This document shows, one piece after another, positions 48,661 to 59,170 of a stretch of 64,000 bases of DNA. The notes under the pieces were generated by a model. It was not told where the DNA came from. It saw nothing but the letters and a program-made list of their open reading frames with translations, and did not search any database. This DNA comes from Parelaphostrongylus tenuis (lineage: Eukaryota; Nematoda; Chromadorea; Rhabditida; Metastrongylidae), in contig JAHQIW010004261.1 in assembly GCA_019055375.1 (NCBI GenBank), forward strand, positions 31,514 through 95,513. The letters run 5' to 3'. The translations under genes and the position numbers were made by a program. Positions within the stretch are counted from its first letter, which is position 1, and every line of letters starts with the position of its first letter.

Positions 48661-48907
48661 GAGCCTAGGCCTAAGCCTGCTAAGCATGAATCCAAGCCTA
48701 AAATCTAAGCCTAAGCCTCAGTCTAAACCTGAGCTTAAGCCTAAGACTCAGTCTAACCAGTCTAAGCCTCAATCTAAACCTAAGCTTAAGCCTGAGACTC
48801 AGTCTAAACCAACCTAAGCCTCAGTCTAAACATAAGCTTAAGCCCAAAAAAGTTTAAATCCAAGCCTAACCTTCAGTAAACATAAGGCCTAAGCCTAAGC
48901 CTGAGCC
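48661..48907 (+). repeat. Degenerate interstitial telomere-like array (GCCTAA)n
   Basis: At least seven exact GCCTAA hexamers (complement of the nematode telomere unit TTAGGC), plus many one-base variants such as GTCTAA, GCTTAA and GCCTCA, over about 245 bases. The open frame 48578-48817, rich in Lys, Pro and Ser, is a translation of this repeat. It lies in the first intron of the rpn-9 homolog. A mirror copy is at 63481-63727. Confidence 0.8.
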
Positions 48908-49584
48908 GTTCGCAGATTCTTATTCAGAGAAACCAATCAAAAAAAAAACTTAGAAAGTCCATGGAACCACAACTCTTCACAAGGGCTACAAAAAAACCCC
49001 TACTTTCTTGTATAAAAGCTGCTCGAACTTCAATCAGATATCCGCAACATCGTTTTGGCTGACTTCTTATTTTTGGCCAGATAGGCTTCCACACGCTCAG
49101 CCATCACAACACGAAGCGATGATGGAACTGAAAAGCTTCTGAACAGAGGGCAACGATGAAATGAATACAAATGAGAAACGGGCGAACATCATAAACGAAA
49201 CGAATGCAATTCACTCGTAAGTAGTAACTGCTTGAAACAATGCGAATCAAGGAAGATTTGAAACAACGCTTTCTAGTAATTTCACTAAATAACCATGAAA
49301 CCGCCCAAACCCCAACCCAAACACAAGAAAAATGGAGGAAAAAAGCTTTTGTCGAGGGGAAAGCACATAATTCGAAGTCGTGCAAATGTACGTCATATAA
49401 CGTGTTCTTCACGCGATTTCACGTACCCTTAAGATCAGCGCAGTTTTGTTAGGGAAAAGATGTCATCTCTAGGTCATCCGTGATTTTGAGAGAGCGATAC
49501 ACCTTAATCTATTAGAAAATGATTTTTTTCAAACCTCGACAGAATCAATCGATATTTTTCTGGATGGTGAACTAACGTAAAACG
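48908..49584. other. rpn-9 exon 1 and its upstream region
   Basis: Apart from exon 1 (48996-49104, minus) I see no other feature. A 102-codon minus frame (49104-49412) ends exactly at the rpn-9 ATG (TGATGG overlap). It lies where the promoter and 5' leader should be and has no recognisable domain, so it is not called. Confidence 0.35.
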
Positions 49585-49853
49585 TATGCGCTTCAACGAC
49601 AACCGATGGACGAGAGCCGTTACCGACTGGATTCCTAGGGACGTCAAGCGCTCTAAAGGAAGACCACTGACCCGTTGGTCCGATTTCTTCACGACAGCGA
49701 AAGAAGAAAGATATGATGCTCAGCGAAACCCTAGAGCGAGGAGGACCCACTGGGCTACTCTTGCACGCGACAGGGAAAAATGGAAGAGTTGCTGGTACCC
49801 GCTCGAGTCACTCGACGATCAACGGGACTACAGGTGATACAGGTGATACAGGT
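49585..49853 (+). mobile_element. RTE 3' fragment, plus strand
   Basis: About 270 bases: MRFNDNRWTRAVTDWIPRDV, the ARRTHWATLARDREKW segment, the LDDQRDYR stop, and tail CAGGTGATACAGGTGATACA. The break at 49585 is the usual 5' truncation. GTGAACTAACGT before it and GTGAACCAAACGT after it look like a diverged target-site duplication. It lies tail to tail with the RTE at 49926-53250, about 75 bases apart. Confidence 0.8.
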
Positions 49854-49925
49854 GAGTGAACCAAACGTGGTTTTACGTAACTAAACCGTTCAATCGACTA
49901 TTGCCATCTCGCTCAAAAACATCGT

Positions 49926-52900
49926 ATCTCCTGTATCACCTGTCGTCCCGTTGATCGTCGAGTGACTCGAGCGGGTACCAGCAACTCCTCCATTTTTCCC
50001 TATCGCGTGCAAGAGTAGCCCAGTGGGTCCTCCTCGCTCTAGAGATTCGCTGAGCATCATCTTTTTCTTCTTTCGCTGTCGTGAAGAAATCGGACCAACG
50101 GGTCAGTGGTCTTCCTTTAGAGCGCTTGACGTCCCTAGGAATCCAGTCGGTAACGGCTCTCGTCCATCGGTTGTCGTTGAAGCGCATCACGTGTCCGGCC
50201 CACCTTATTTTTGAAATCCTGGCGTATAGGACGGCGTCTCTGATTTTCGATCGTTGACGTAGGTCGGAACTTCGGATCCTTTCTCTCATTTGCGAGATAC
50301 GGGATACTCCTAGCATCGACCTTTCAACTGCGCGTTCGATAACTCCAAGTGATCTTTCATCCTGCTTACGTAGCGGCCAAGTTTCTGCTGCATACGTTTG
50401 GGCAGGGATAATTGTCGAGTCGACAAGGTGGGCACGGAGTCGGATGTTCTTTGTCCTCTTCACTACATCTTCGATGCTCTTAAACGTTCCTCAAGCCGCT
50501 CGTTCCCTCCTGCTCAACTCTGGGGCTAAGTCGTTCATCATGTTGATTTCACGACCTAGATAGATGTAACTGGAGCATTCGGAAATTGTCGTTCCGTCAA
50601 GCGTAAATGGGGCATTCAAAATCCTTTCGCTCCTCATGAACGTCGTTTTCGGAAGATTTAGTTAAAGACCAATCTTTCCACAGGCGTTATCGAAATCGGT
50701 CAAAATCCGTTCCGTTTGGCTGATATTTGGTGTTATGAGAACAATATCGTCAGCAAAGCGGAAATGGTTTAACTGTCGACCGTCAATTTTCACTCCCATT
50801 TCGTCCCATTCTAATGTTCGCATAACGTTTTGTAGGGTGGCAGTGAATAGTTTTAGCGAAATTGTATCGCCTTGTCGAACCCCTCCTCTTACGTCAATAG
50901 TGATGTCGTTGTAGAATGGAGAAATTTAGGTCGTCAAATCTTTATAAAACTCACGAGGGATCATTATCTACCGAGTAGGGACGCCCTGGTTATCCAGAGC
51001 CTCTATAACCGCTTCTGTTTCCACTGAATCAAAGGCTTTCTTCAGATCGATGAAAGTGAGACAGAGTGGTTGCTTGTACTCTCGTGAAACTTCAGTGAGT
51101 CTTGTAATCGTGTGGATGTAGTCTATGGTACTAAATCCTTTTCGGAACCCTGCTTGTTCGCATGGCTGTCCTTCGTCCAGTGTTCTGTCAATCCTGTTTA
51201 GGATAACTCGAGTAAAGAGTTTATAGAAAAGGGACAGTAAGCAGATTGGGCGATGATTGCCTATGTCGTGAAGGTCTCCCTATTTTAAAAACAATACGGT
51301 GTTACTGGTTTTTCATCGAATGGGGACCTAGCATTCTGACAGGTAGTGAGTGAAAAGCTGAGCCAGGGTGTTGATGAGAACTGACGGCAGGCCCTGGTCT
51401 AATCGTGTCTGGACCGGGTGTTGTTCTGTTCTTCACCGACGAGATAGCATGTCGGATTTCGGAAGGTAGGACCGATGGAACGACATATTCGTCCTCTTTC
51501 AATTTATATGACGGTAAGAGGATATGGCTAGCGAAGAGATCCGAGTAGTATTGGTGAATGATTTTCTCCATAGCCCTTCTCGAAGCTGTAAGTGTCCCGG
51601 CAGGGCATCGATGTGCAATCATCTTGGTCTTATAGTTCACGAAGCCTCGCTGGGCTTTGCGAATGCTCTTCCCAGCTTCTGCAGCTTCTGCCTTAATTGC
51701 TGCTCTTTTTTCTTTGAGGTCTTCTTTTATCGCTTCTCTGCATCGTTTCGCAAGTTCGGATGTAAGAGTTCGGTTGCCTGCAGCTCATGCAATTCCACGT
51801 TGACGTATCAGCTCGAGTGTATGCGGAGACAGCCGTCTCTTCGTGACCTTAAGACTCTTGGCTTTCAGAGCGCTAATGTGAAGACATTCAACGAGCCGAT
51901 TATATTCGTCGTCGATGTTGCCGACAAAGGCATCTTCCCAAGAGCCGACTAATGATTTGAATACATCCCAGCTTATGGTTGTTCTGGGATTTCGTTGTTC
52001 AAATTTAGCGGCTTTCTCTTCTCTCCTCGTAAAACGGAACGTTGCGCGAAGGAGGCGATAATCTGATCCTGTGTAGAACTTAGGAACAACAGCGACATCG
52101 GTCAGCAAAACCTTCGTTTACTAAGCTGTGGTCTATTTCGTTGTAGTACTTTCCATTGGGAGATTCCCACGTCCATCGCTGAGAGAAAGTTTTTGGGAAT
52201 TGCGAGTTACCATGGATGGTTCGTCATGATAAACTCATATAGCCTCCGACCCTGTTCATTCCATTCTAGTCCGTGGATCCCAATGTGGCGTTCTTCAGAC
52301 GTTCTTCTAGGTCCAGTTTTTGCATTAAAATCTCCGCCAATGACCTTGGGGAATGTATGATATTCTCTGAAGAATTTTTCGAGGTGCTTATAAAACGTTT
52401 CGACTTCGTCTTCGTCATAGCTTGATGTTGGTGCGTAAGCAACGAAGATGGTCAAAGCCGGCATAGAACCACATTATTTCAACCGTAATTGTTCGATACG
52501 GGTTGTTAGTTGTCTAAACGAATCAATGTTCACGGTCAAGTTTGATTTGACGAGGACGCCAACGCTCCCGACACCTCTGCGATCGCATGTACCAAGGAAC
52601 AGTTCTTCTCCGGTGTCATAAACAGCGTGAAAAGGATGTCGCCTTCTCGTCTCAGCCAGGCCAATGACGTCGTACCTTGTCCTTCTTGCTCGAACCAGTA
52701 GAACTTCTACAGCGGATTCGTGAGCAAGGGTTCTAGCATTGTAGGTACACATCGTCATTTTGGTCCGTTTCGATCTTGGCAGCCTAGTTCGGCCCTGAGA
52801 TTTGAGCAGCCTCTCCGTACTCGTCCTACCTGGCGCTGCCGTATCAGGGGCTCTTTCGGGGTCAGGGGAATGAGGCTCATAATTGTCACTGTTTTTGGCA

Positions 52901-53250
52901 TTTTGATGCCCAACGTATAGCTTGCCAAGCTTTAAACGTGGGGGCTGGGTACACACGAGTAGCTTGCCAGTTTTTCCTGGAGGAGCGGGAGGAGCTTATT
53001 TGTTGAAGGCGACTCCTAACCGCCTCCCATGTACTTCCCAGCCGCTTGACTGCAGGCTTTTGGCCGACTTGACTCGAAGTAGAGTTCTGTCAAGTCGGCG
53101 CTGCATTATCAGGGAGCTCATCACCTAATCCACCTGCGTCTCTAGAAAGCACACGGTCGCTTTTGCTTCGCGTTTACTCCCCTATTCACCACCTGGGGAC
53201 GCCCACGTGCTCTCGCGACTAACCGGGCGGGATCTCTCAATGAGGGAGGT
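49926..53250 (-). mobile_element. RTE-clade non-LTR retrotransposon, near full length, frame-broken
   Basis: About 3.3 kb, the normal RTE length. The 5' region is GC-rich leader (52957-53250). The first frame (52956-52474) contains the AP-endonuclease start (MTMCTYNARTLA, GLAETRRR). The next (52464-52207) continues the endonuclease (FVAYAPTSSY, KVIGGDFNAKTG). Then come a linker (52108-51302) with TTPGPDTIRP, a reverse transcriptase region (about 51300-50500) with FRKGFSTIDYIHTI, FIDLKKAFDSVE and FRFADDIVL, and the C-terminal region (50463-49936) to LDDQRDDR and the CAGGTGATACAGG tail. Breaks near 52470, 52205, 51400, 50950 and 50655 make it inactive. Related proteins are often annotated as craniofacial development protein 2-like or endonuclease-reverse transcriptase. 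Confidence 0.9.
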
Positions 53251-53257
53251 CAGTAGA

Positions 53258-53305
53258 TATAAATATATATATATATATGTATATTATATATATATATTTA
53301 TCAGT
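53258..53305. repeat. AT-rich microsatellite at the 5' end of the RTE
   Basis: About 45 bases of (AT)n-like sequence directly after the RTE leader; possibly the insertion target. Confidence 0.7.
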
Positions 53306-53312
53306 ATCAAAA

Positions 53313-53600
53313 GGCGTATTTCATCAATGCCTAAACCGCACTTTTTTCTCAGAAACCTAAAAGACTGCTTCAAAATATAAAGACTTTTGATGTGTTAGGA
53401 CGTGCAAAGTCATTTGGTCGGTGGATTCTCTGAGGGGCCCGAATGAGGCCCACGCTGCTCTTCTTCTTCCGTCAAATTCCTCCTTAATGTTGTTCTTCAT
53501 ATTCAGTAAACAACCAAGTCGTTTCGACGCTGTCGCCTTTTTCAAACCTGAATGAGTCCAGGTCCATGGTGCACATTTGATAGATGAAGTTATTATCAAC
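53313..53600 (-). mobile_element. Fragment of a second RTE subfamily
   Basis: On the minus strand: KCAPWTWTHSGLKKATASKR, then LGCLLNMKNNIKEEFDGRRR and AAWASFGPLRESTDQMT. The pattern (a Leu-Gly-x-x-Leu-Asn-Met block, then RRRAAWA-F and the STDQ stretch) corresponds to the region after the FADD motif in RTE-type proteins, and to REINMMNDL and RRKRAAWGTFKS in the copy at 34 kb. Sequence is too different to belong to the same subfamily. The tail at 53313-53408 resembles 24316-24405. Confidence 0.55.
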
Positions 53601-54360
53601 TATGTGTTAGCTTAGTCGTATTTATCACCTCTCTAAGGCGTAAACACTCCTATCAGAAATAGGTGCCTCCTTGACACTCTAAAAGTGACTGGATTCTGCG
53701 CTCGATCTGATCAATATCTTTTCCGTTGAAGCTTTGACTCAGCAAAATGTTTGGACAAAACCTTGCGAAAAGATCAAAAAAAATGGGTCGAAATATGCAC
53801 CAGTCCTTCATCAAGAAATTAAAGTCGCATTTCCATTCTCAGTAATAGTTGCTCACAAAAGGAAAAATTAACGCCCGCTTAACTATTTTACTGTAGTTAT
53901 AAGCAATGATGAACGATGCTGTGTCTACCACAAAATGCTTCGAACACCTGCGGCCTTTTTGACTGCTTCAGAAAGTCAATTTATAGATGCAAGCATTTTT
54001 TTTCATTTTCTTGCTCATCGAGTTGCAAAAGGGATATGGAAAAGGGCTTTATAAGTATAGTCAATAACTTCAAATTGTAACCTGAGCACCATTCGATTAT
54101 CTATTCTAAGTCTTTTACTTTTCCATCCTCGTAATGTTTTCCCAATTAATTTCTTTATGAATAGTACTGATTCAGCGGCGAGATCATTTTTATCAAATTT
54201 GGGTGATGAGAGATTCGTCCTGTATACAATGGTCAATTTTATTCATTCTATTGCTCTGACTATCGAACACAATCGTATGTTTTCAGTTCATAGCTGCTGT
54301 AATGATACAGTAGTTTTTGGTTGAACAAATTCATTTGCATCAGATATATTACAATTCCAT
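53601..54360. other. No recognised feature
   Basis: Intergenic, downstream of the secreted-protein gene. Would contain its 3' UTR; no canonical AATAAA was assigned with confidence. Confidence 0.3.
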
Positions 54361-56088
54361 TCAGTTTCCGTCGACGAAAGCCGATGCTGAGAAAAAGTGC
54401 GATGCAAATGGACCTGATGCCAACAATCGAACTGCTCTATTCACTACATTTTGCCACATCTCTTTCGACCAATTCGCCATGATGATGTTTGTGGTCTTAA
54501 CAGAATTTTTTACAAAGTAAATTGTACAAAAAAATGCAATTCTAACCGAAAGAGTCCCTAAGACTTTTTTGTGTGTATCGGGAACAGGTGTGATTGTCAC
54601 GCGAGCGCCTCCTGGCATACATGGCATCATTCGCTGCGCGTCAATATTAGCGCAAACTCCCGACACTGTACTGTTGATGATTAAACAGTTCTGTGGCTTC
54701 ATGTCTTCGACTGTAAAAGGTCATGAGTCTCAAAAGAGCACCTTCTTCTGGTTTAATTAAGCGTTGAAAAAGCCAGAAAAATTTTAAGTGGTGATTTTCT
54801 TCCGTTAGACCTCTTACATGATCGCTTGGCACACTGAATACTATCTTATTCTTAACAGAAACCAAGAAAGCCATTGTTCAAAAGAATGTCAACGACTATG
54901 AGAGTTCTAGAGTTTGCGGCATTATAAAGGCTTTCCTCATAATCTTACATACCTCTTAATAATTTTCCACAAATTTTTTGCTTTTCGAGACAAAATAAAT
55001 ACGGGCCTTCTTATTAGTGGCGCAATAGCTCCTGTAGTCCTTCAAATGAACGTTTAACATTAAACACTCACCCTTATAATTAATATCTGAATTTGGAAAA
55101 GCTTTCTCACATTTCATTGCTTCGTAATTGATTCGAACAATAAGCTGATCCAAAATGCCCGAGATAACACCATCAGGAAGGAAGGCGCTTCGGCCTTGGC
55201 GTTCAAGAGTATCAAAAACCTTAAAATAAAGCTTTCAACCCTCTCCAAGAGTTCGTATGTTTCGAATAAAATTATACGAAGCCATACAAGCATTTTGAGC
55301 ATTAGAAAATTGAAGTATTGTCAAAAAATTGCACATAACATGCTACATCCTCCATAAATCACGGCGAAAATTCAAAATTTTTAAGCTCAAACTGACTGTT
55401 TGCATTACAAGGCGAGATACAAATCCTTGAGCCCCTGCCTCGCTTGTTGCAATACCAGGAACACGGGCCTGGACTTCTGTCGCGGTAGAGTAGACCATGG
55501 CAACAGGAAAAGTGAAGCCGGTGACGGTGAAGTTCCTCGTGCTCACTGGAACGATCTCGTATTCTTTCAATGAATGTAAAAATTTGGGGTATTATTGAAT
55601 GGTCCTAAACATTTCTCTTGTTTGAAAACCAAAATATCTTTGTCAGAGTGCTTGGATTGCAATAGCTATCGAGTACTGACTGAGTAAAATATATGCTTAT
55701 AAAACTTCACTCTAAGATTGGAATGCATCTCATCGATAGTTTTGAAACCTTCTTACTAACATGCACTATAATCTGTGAGAATGTTTAGAGCTTTTTCGAG
55801 GTTGGTATGTCAGAGCCATACGCATGTTTCGGTGGTGTCGCCTCTTTATCAGTGACCCACGCCCCACACTAATTCTTAATAGGTAGCAGGGATGGGGAGA
55901 CGTCATTTATGGTGATAGCACGTGATATTGCGTGACCCTCACATCTATGATTGGATTATTTGTATAATGCTGACAATCTTCTGTTCGTTACCTTGACCTG
56001 CAGTCATCACACCACATCCTAACACTGTCGAAATTGTGGCTAGAAGCGAAATTATAAAGAGATCGGTCTGTTGGCTTTCCATGTTCAT
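54361..56088 (-). CDS. Secreted nematode-family protein, copy E (intact, five exons)
   Basis: Exons on the minus strand: 55992-56088, 55397-55545, 55072-55219, 54547-54710, 54361-54495. Introns begin GT and end AG, phases are 1, 0, 1, 0, and the joined CDS is 693 nt (230 residues, TGA stop). Residues 10-23 form the hydrophobic signal peptide, and cleavage before Cys25 (GCGVMTAGQ) is likely. Cysteines are at 25, 119, 140, 151 and 162; sequons at N37, N144 and N194. Conserved blocks: STRNFTVTGFTFPVAMVYST, GAQGFVSRLVMQT, FDTLERQGRSAFLPDGVISG, NCLIINSTVSGVC, TTNIIMANWSKEMWQNVV, and FASHFFSASAFV near the end. Four decayed paralogues in the window keep the same exon plan, supporting the model. Function unknown; I recognise no named domain. 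An in-frame ATG two codons downstream is an alternative start. Introns 2 to 4 end in AG with varied context (TTTTAAG, TTACAG, GTTAAG). Confidence 0.85.
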
Positions 56089-56104
56089 TTGATTCCTGGA
56101 AATC
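56089..56104 (-). promoter_or_regulatory. Candidate spliced-leader acceptor site of copy E
   Basis: On the minus strand, CGATTTCCAG ends at 56096, leaving GAATCAA (7 bases) before the ATG at 56088. A TTTCCAG acceptor immediately upstream of the start codon is the arrangement used for spliced-leader trans-splicing in nematodes. It could also be an acceptor for an upstream leader exon. Confidence 0.35.
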
Positions 56105-58689
56105 GAAGCAAGTATTGTCGACTAGACTTGTACCAAATCTTCCATTTCTAACAATAGATCATTTGCAAGGCAACAGCGGAACTGGCACTTAACATTATAC
56201 GTGAGTGACGTCGTGACGAGAACCCGTCGACATTTCCGATATTTTTAGAGTTTTGAATTCGCTCAAGTAAAAATGTAGTCTTGCGAGACACACATTATAG
56301 ATGATTGTTGCTAATGCGAAACACAGTTAAATCGATTAATAGAATCAAAAGTATTTTAATTTTTTGATGAGAACATGGTATGTGGAATGGATATATTAAT
56401 GGAAATTCTAGCAAATTCTAGTGAATACACCAACGCACCAGATGTCAATGTTGAATCTTGATCCTATTACCTCATTTGTGACGGGCCAACATAAGATCGT
56501 GACTCTCCCAGAATAAAAACAAATACACTCGACAGTATATCAATTCTACAAGCCCAGTTCCAACAGAAAATATATCAAAGAAGACGTCGACTGAGAGAAA
56601 CATAGAACAGTTTTCCGTGCGGAACTTTTCTGACAGTGAATTCTTGAAAAGCAGACTTTACCTTCACGAAGTTTCGATGTCCTTATGAACCTCCCCGTTT
56701 GGCGTGGCTATGAAGCTCCTTTATTGATAAGAAACCGACATACCATCAAAGCAGGGACTTCAGAATGTCACTGAAGAACTGAGAAATGGGCAGGAAAGGA
56801 AAATGAATCACGATTTCACCAATATGAGGTACACAAACGGGTAATGTGCGAAATTGGTCTTAAGAAAAATGGTTTCAACAAGTTGTCGTTTTGCTCTGGA
56901 AGAAAAAATCGTACACTTCAATGGGGAATCGCTAGCGTAACGAAATGGGAAAATCAAGTGGACATTGTTAAGAACACAAATTAAACTGAACTAAGCTGAG
57001 GTTTCTTGGCAATCATCTTGAGGGTTCCGAGTTCCTCATCGAGGTGGATGTTGACTGAACTTCGTCAACCTTTTCAGTTTTTCCACGAGGTGCGGAGGAA
57101 ACTGAATTTGCTACTGCAAAGCCCGTAAAGTGCAGTTTCGTAATATTTGAGCAACGGTTACAAACTTTTCAATAGTTTATCAGGTTTCTGCAAATGTCTT
57201 GATGAAGATCGTCCGCAAAATCTGAAGGTTCTTGGAAAAAAGTACGTTGCACAAAGGCATACAATGGATCTCAACATTCTTGCTAATCGATAGTAGTCGA
57301 GCTAATCTTTTAATCCATAAAACTGCTGGCTATAAAAGATAACTTGATTATATCATTTTGGAGGACTGTCTGATGACGGCTAAACCATAGGCAAAGTGAA
57401 AATTGTTGCGGGATCCACTTTTGCTTTACGTGAGTCACGGTACAGAAGAGACTGAATTTCGATTTTTACGAATGATGACTTAAGCTGAATATAGCTCTAG
57501 CTTTGAATAAAGCAAGGAGAAATTGCCAACGAGGAACATAATAAATTCTGCTCTGTCCGTTTTGCAAATGGAAATCATAAACGCAGTCAATGCTGTACAC
57601 TTGTAGCCCCTGTTATATTTTTTTTTTACAAATGGTGATTGAAGCTGAATAAGCAGTTCCGTGTTGAAAGAGCTGTGTGCTGTGGCAGTTCCGCGTTCAA
57701 GTAATTCCGTGTTGTAGAGTTCCGCGCCGTCATATTTGCATTACTAACACCAACAACTTTGCTACAATGCTCTCCTCTCTGATACGGTACTGTAGTGAGG
57801 CATCTAGATTCATTAATCCTTTCACAAACTGTTTTTTTGAGCGATATAGTCAGAACCTCGCACAACGTTATATTGTAAATAAATGATGATTTTGAAATTA
57901 TTGCTCTTGAGATTAAGCTAGTTTTGCTGCAAATTAATTACAAAAAATCCCGAACTAATAAAAACTTGGTGTTTTGCAGAATGCAATTATCATTTAGAAG
58001 CAAAAGTACCAACTAGTTTCAAATAAAATTAACCATTGCTCAAATTCAAAGCACTCGAGAATATTTATGCATAAAGTAGTGGACATTCACCAGCTTCCGA
58101 ATCTCCCGTAAACAAGTGTCCTTTAATCTGCAAGGACGGAAAAGGTGTTACGATATAGATTAACCGGCTTACCCCTGACAGAATAAAGAATGTCTCGGCT
58201 GCTCTAAATGCAGACCCTCACGTTTCGACAGTTTTCTTTGGGACAATGTTTTGTAGCAAATAGCATTTTCTGTTTAATCAGTCTCAGCTAATGCTAGTCT
58301 GACTACTAAAGGTTTTTTTCATCATAAAGGAATTATCACCAAGTGAGCAGACAATTTTGGTCGACAGTCGCTCATAGACCGTCCAGTATTCGGAGTGCCG
58401 TCAGCACACTCCACAGTACTATTGCCGCGTATAAGAGCTCATCACTCCGAACATCTCATGCGCTCAGGCGGTGCTTCACCCTACTGGTCGCAAAAAGAAC
58501 GGCTGCTTACCCTACTCGGATCATCGTGGCGCTCATGAAAGCTAAGCCAACGAAACGCTAGCTGCAATAAAGGCTTAAAGTAGTCTTGGGTGGCCTCTCG
58601 TCAATCAAGCGAACATTGAACATCCGTGATGAGTACTCAATGAAAACCAGAATGCAACATTGCGAACCTCTACGGCGCAAGCCATCGGC
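56105..58689. other. No recognised feature
   Basis: AT-rich intergenic DNA upstream of copy E. Open frames at 57626-57865 (minus) and 58343-58561 (plus) show no motif. No match to other repeats of the window noted. Confidence 0.3.
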
Positions 58690-59170
58690 TAACCTCATTT
58701 TATGGTTTCAGCTGCTTGATTGCTTATACTCTTGACAATGACGTTGAAATGTTGAGCGGCACGCGATTAGATCGTGCGACGCGGCCTCTCTAATGATGAT
58801 TTGGTAGTTTTCTGATAAAATCTGGATTTTTGTGGTCATTAAAGCCAATTTAATCACCAGTAAGTGGTAAGTTATATTGAAAGACACATCAATAGAACTA
58901 TTTGTAGTAGGAACAATGGCGATGCTTTTTCCTAAAACCCAAGATTTCAAGAAAAGCCACATGCCCACGAAAAGAAACGTTTCAAATTCATATTAAATAT
59001 TTTCTAAGCCATCGTTCATGAAAAATCGATCAAATATTTGTCAAAAATGATGCAGTACATCGCATGCGATGCCAGTTCGCCAATAACTCATAATAATTTT
59101 TCGAGTATTAGTAAACTAGAGTTTGAACCTTCTTAAATTACAAAAAGACTTTCCTCCATTGTTTTATAGG
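58690..59170 (+). repeat. Dispersed repeat family E, copy 2
   Basis: Collinear with 20440-21150 but shorter: GACGTTGAAATGTTGAGCGG, GCACGCGATTAGATCGTGCG, AAGAAAAGCCACATG, GATGCAGTACATCGCATGCG and GAACCTTCTTAAATTAC. A shorter relative may lie at 60010-60060. Confidence 0.5.

Larger units (their letters stand above)
42811..49104 (-). pseudogene. rpn-9: 26S proteasome lid subunit Rpn9/PSMD13 homolog, partially duplicated and decayed
   Basis: Family role: a PCI-domain subunit of the proteasome lid. On the minus strand, exon 1 (49104 to about 48996) gives MAERVEAYLAKNKKSAKT and, after a frame break, KFEQLLYKK. Exon 2 (47866-47955) gives LWHQLTQEVRAAQANPAF. Exon 3 (high end 47802) gives FISEFEHRINALQLVEIVL. 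Exon 4 is 47595-47653 (KEAAYDFLAKIEK), exon 5 46252-46345 (AGQIELRLNHKDEGER), exon 6 46108-46200 (NFVGVTEAHAPFYK), exon 7 from 46050 (YLKEIGDFAGYYREALRYLG). A second set of exons 2-7 follows at 45470-43555, then exons unique to it: 43438-43500 (FTALLGENVYNFGELMG), 43195-43249 (HVLKILGGSSEKWLAG), 42986-43034 (LLLGKIRLLIIMD), 42811-42890 (ARPSKERKITFREIAS). Lesions include a stop in the downstream exon 4, a frameshift in the downstream exon 2, a lost acceptor in the upstream exon 6, and no terminal exons. Identification is strong; activity is unlikely. Confidence 0.8.
48388..52006 (+). repeat. Left arm of a large inverted duplication (at least 3.6 kb)
   Basis: Reverse complement of 60381-64000. 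Paired coordinates sum to 112388 from the outer end to about 50070 and to 112387 inward from there, meaning a single 1-bp indel near 50070. Only a handful of substitutions were seen, so identity is above 99%. The inner boundary is exact at AAATTTGAAC (51997-52006 against 60381-60390). The outer boundary is unknown because the partner arm reaches the end of the window. Contents: rpn-9 exon 1, telomere-like array, RTE 3' fragment and the 3' two thirds of an RTE. Confidence 0.92.

Noticed and set aside
48578..48817. Lys/Pro/Ser-rich 79-codon frame (and its mirror 63571-63810)
   Set aside because: Translation of the degenerate telomere-like hexamer array, not a protein.
49104..49412. 102-codon hydrophobic frame upstream of rpn-9 exon 1 (mirror 62976-63284)
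   Set aside because: Occupies the expected leader and promoter region of rpn-9, ends overlapping its ATG, and shows no motif or splice signal of its own.
51524..51952. 142-codon open frame on the plus strand (and its mirror 60435-60863)
   Set aside because: Antisense to the RTE coding region; its openness follows from the codon composition of the real frame on the other strand.
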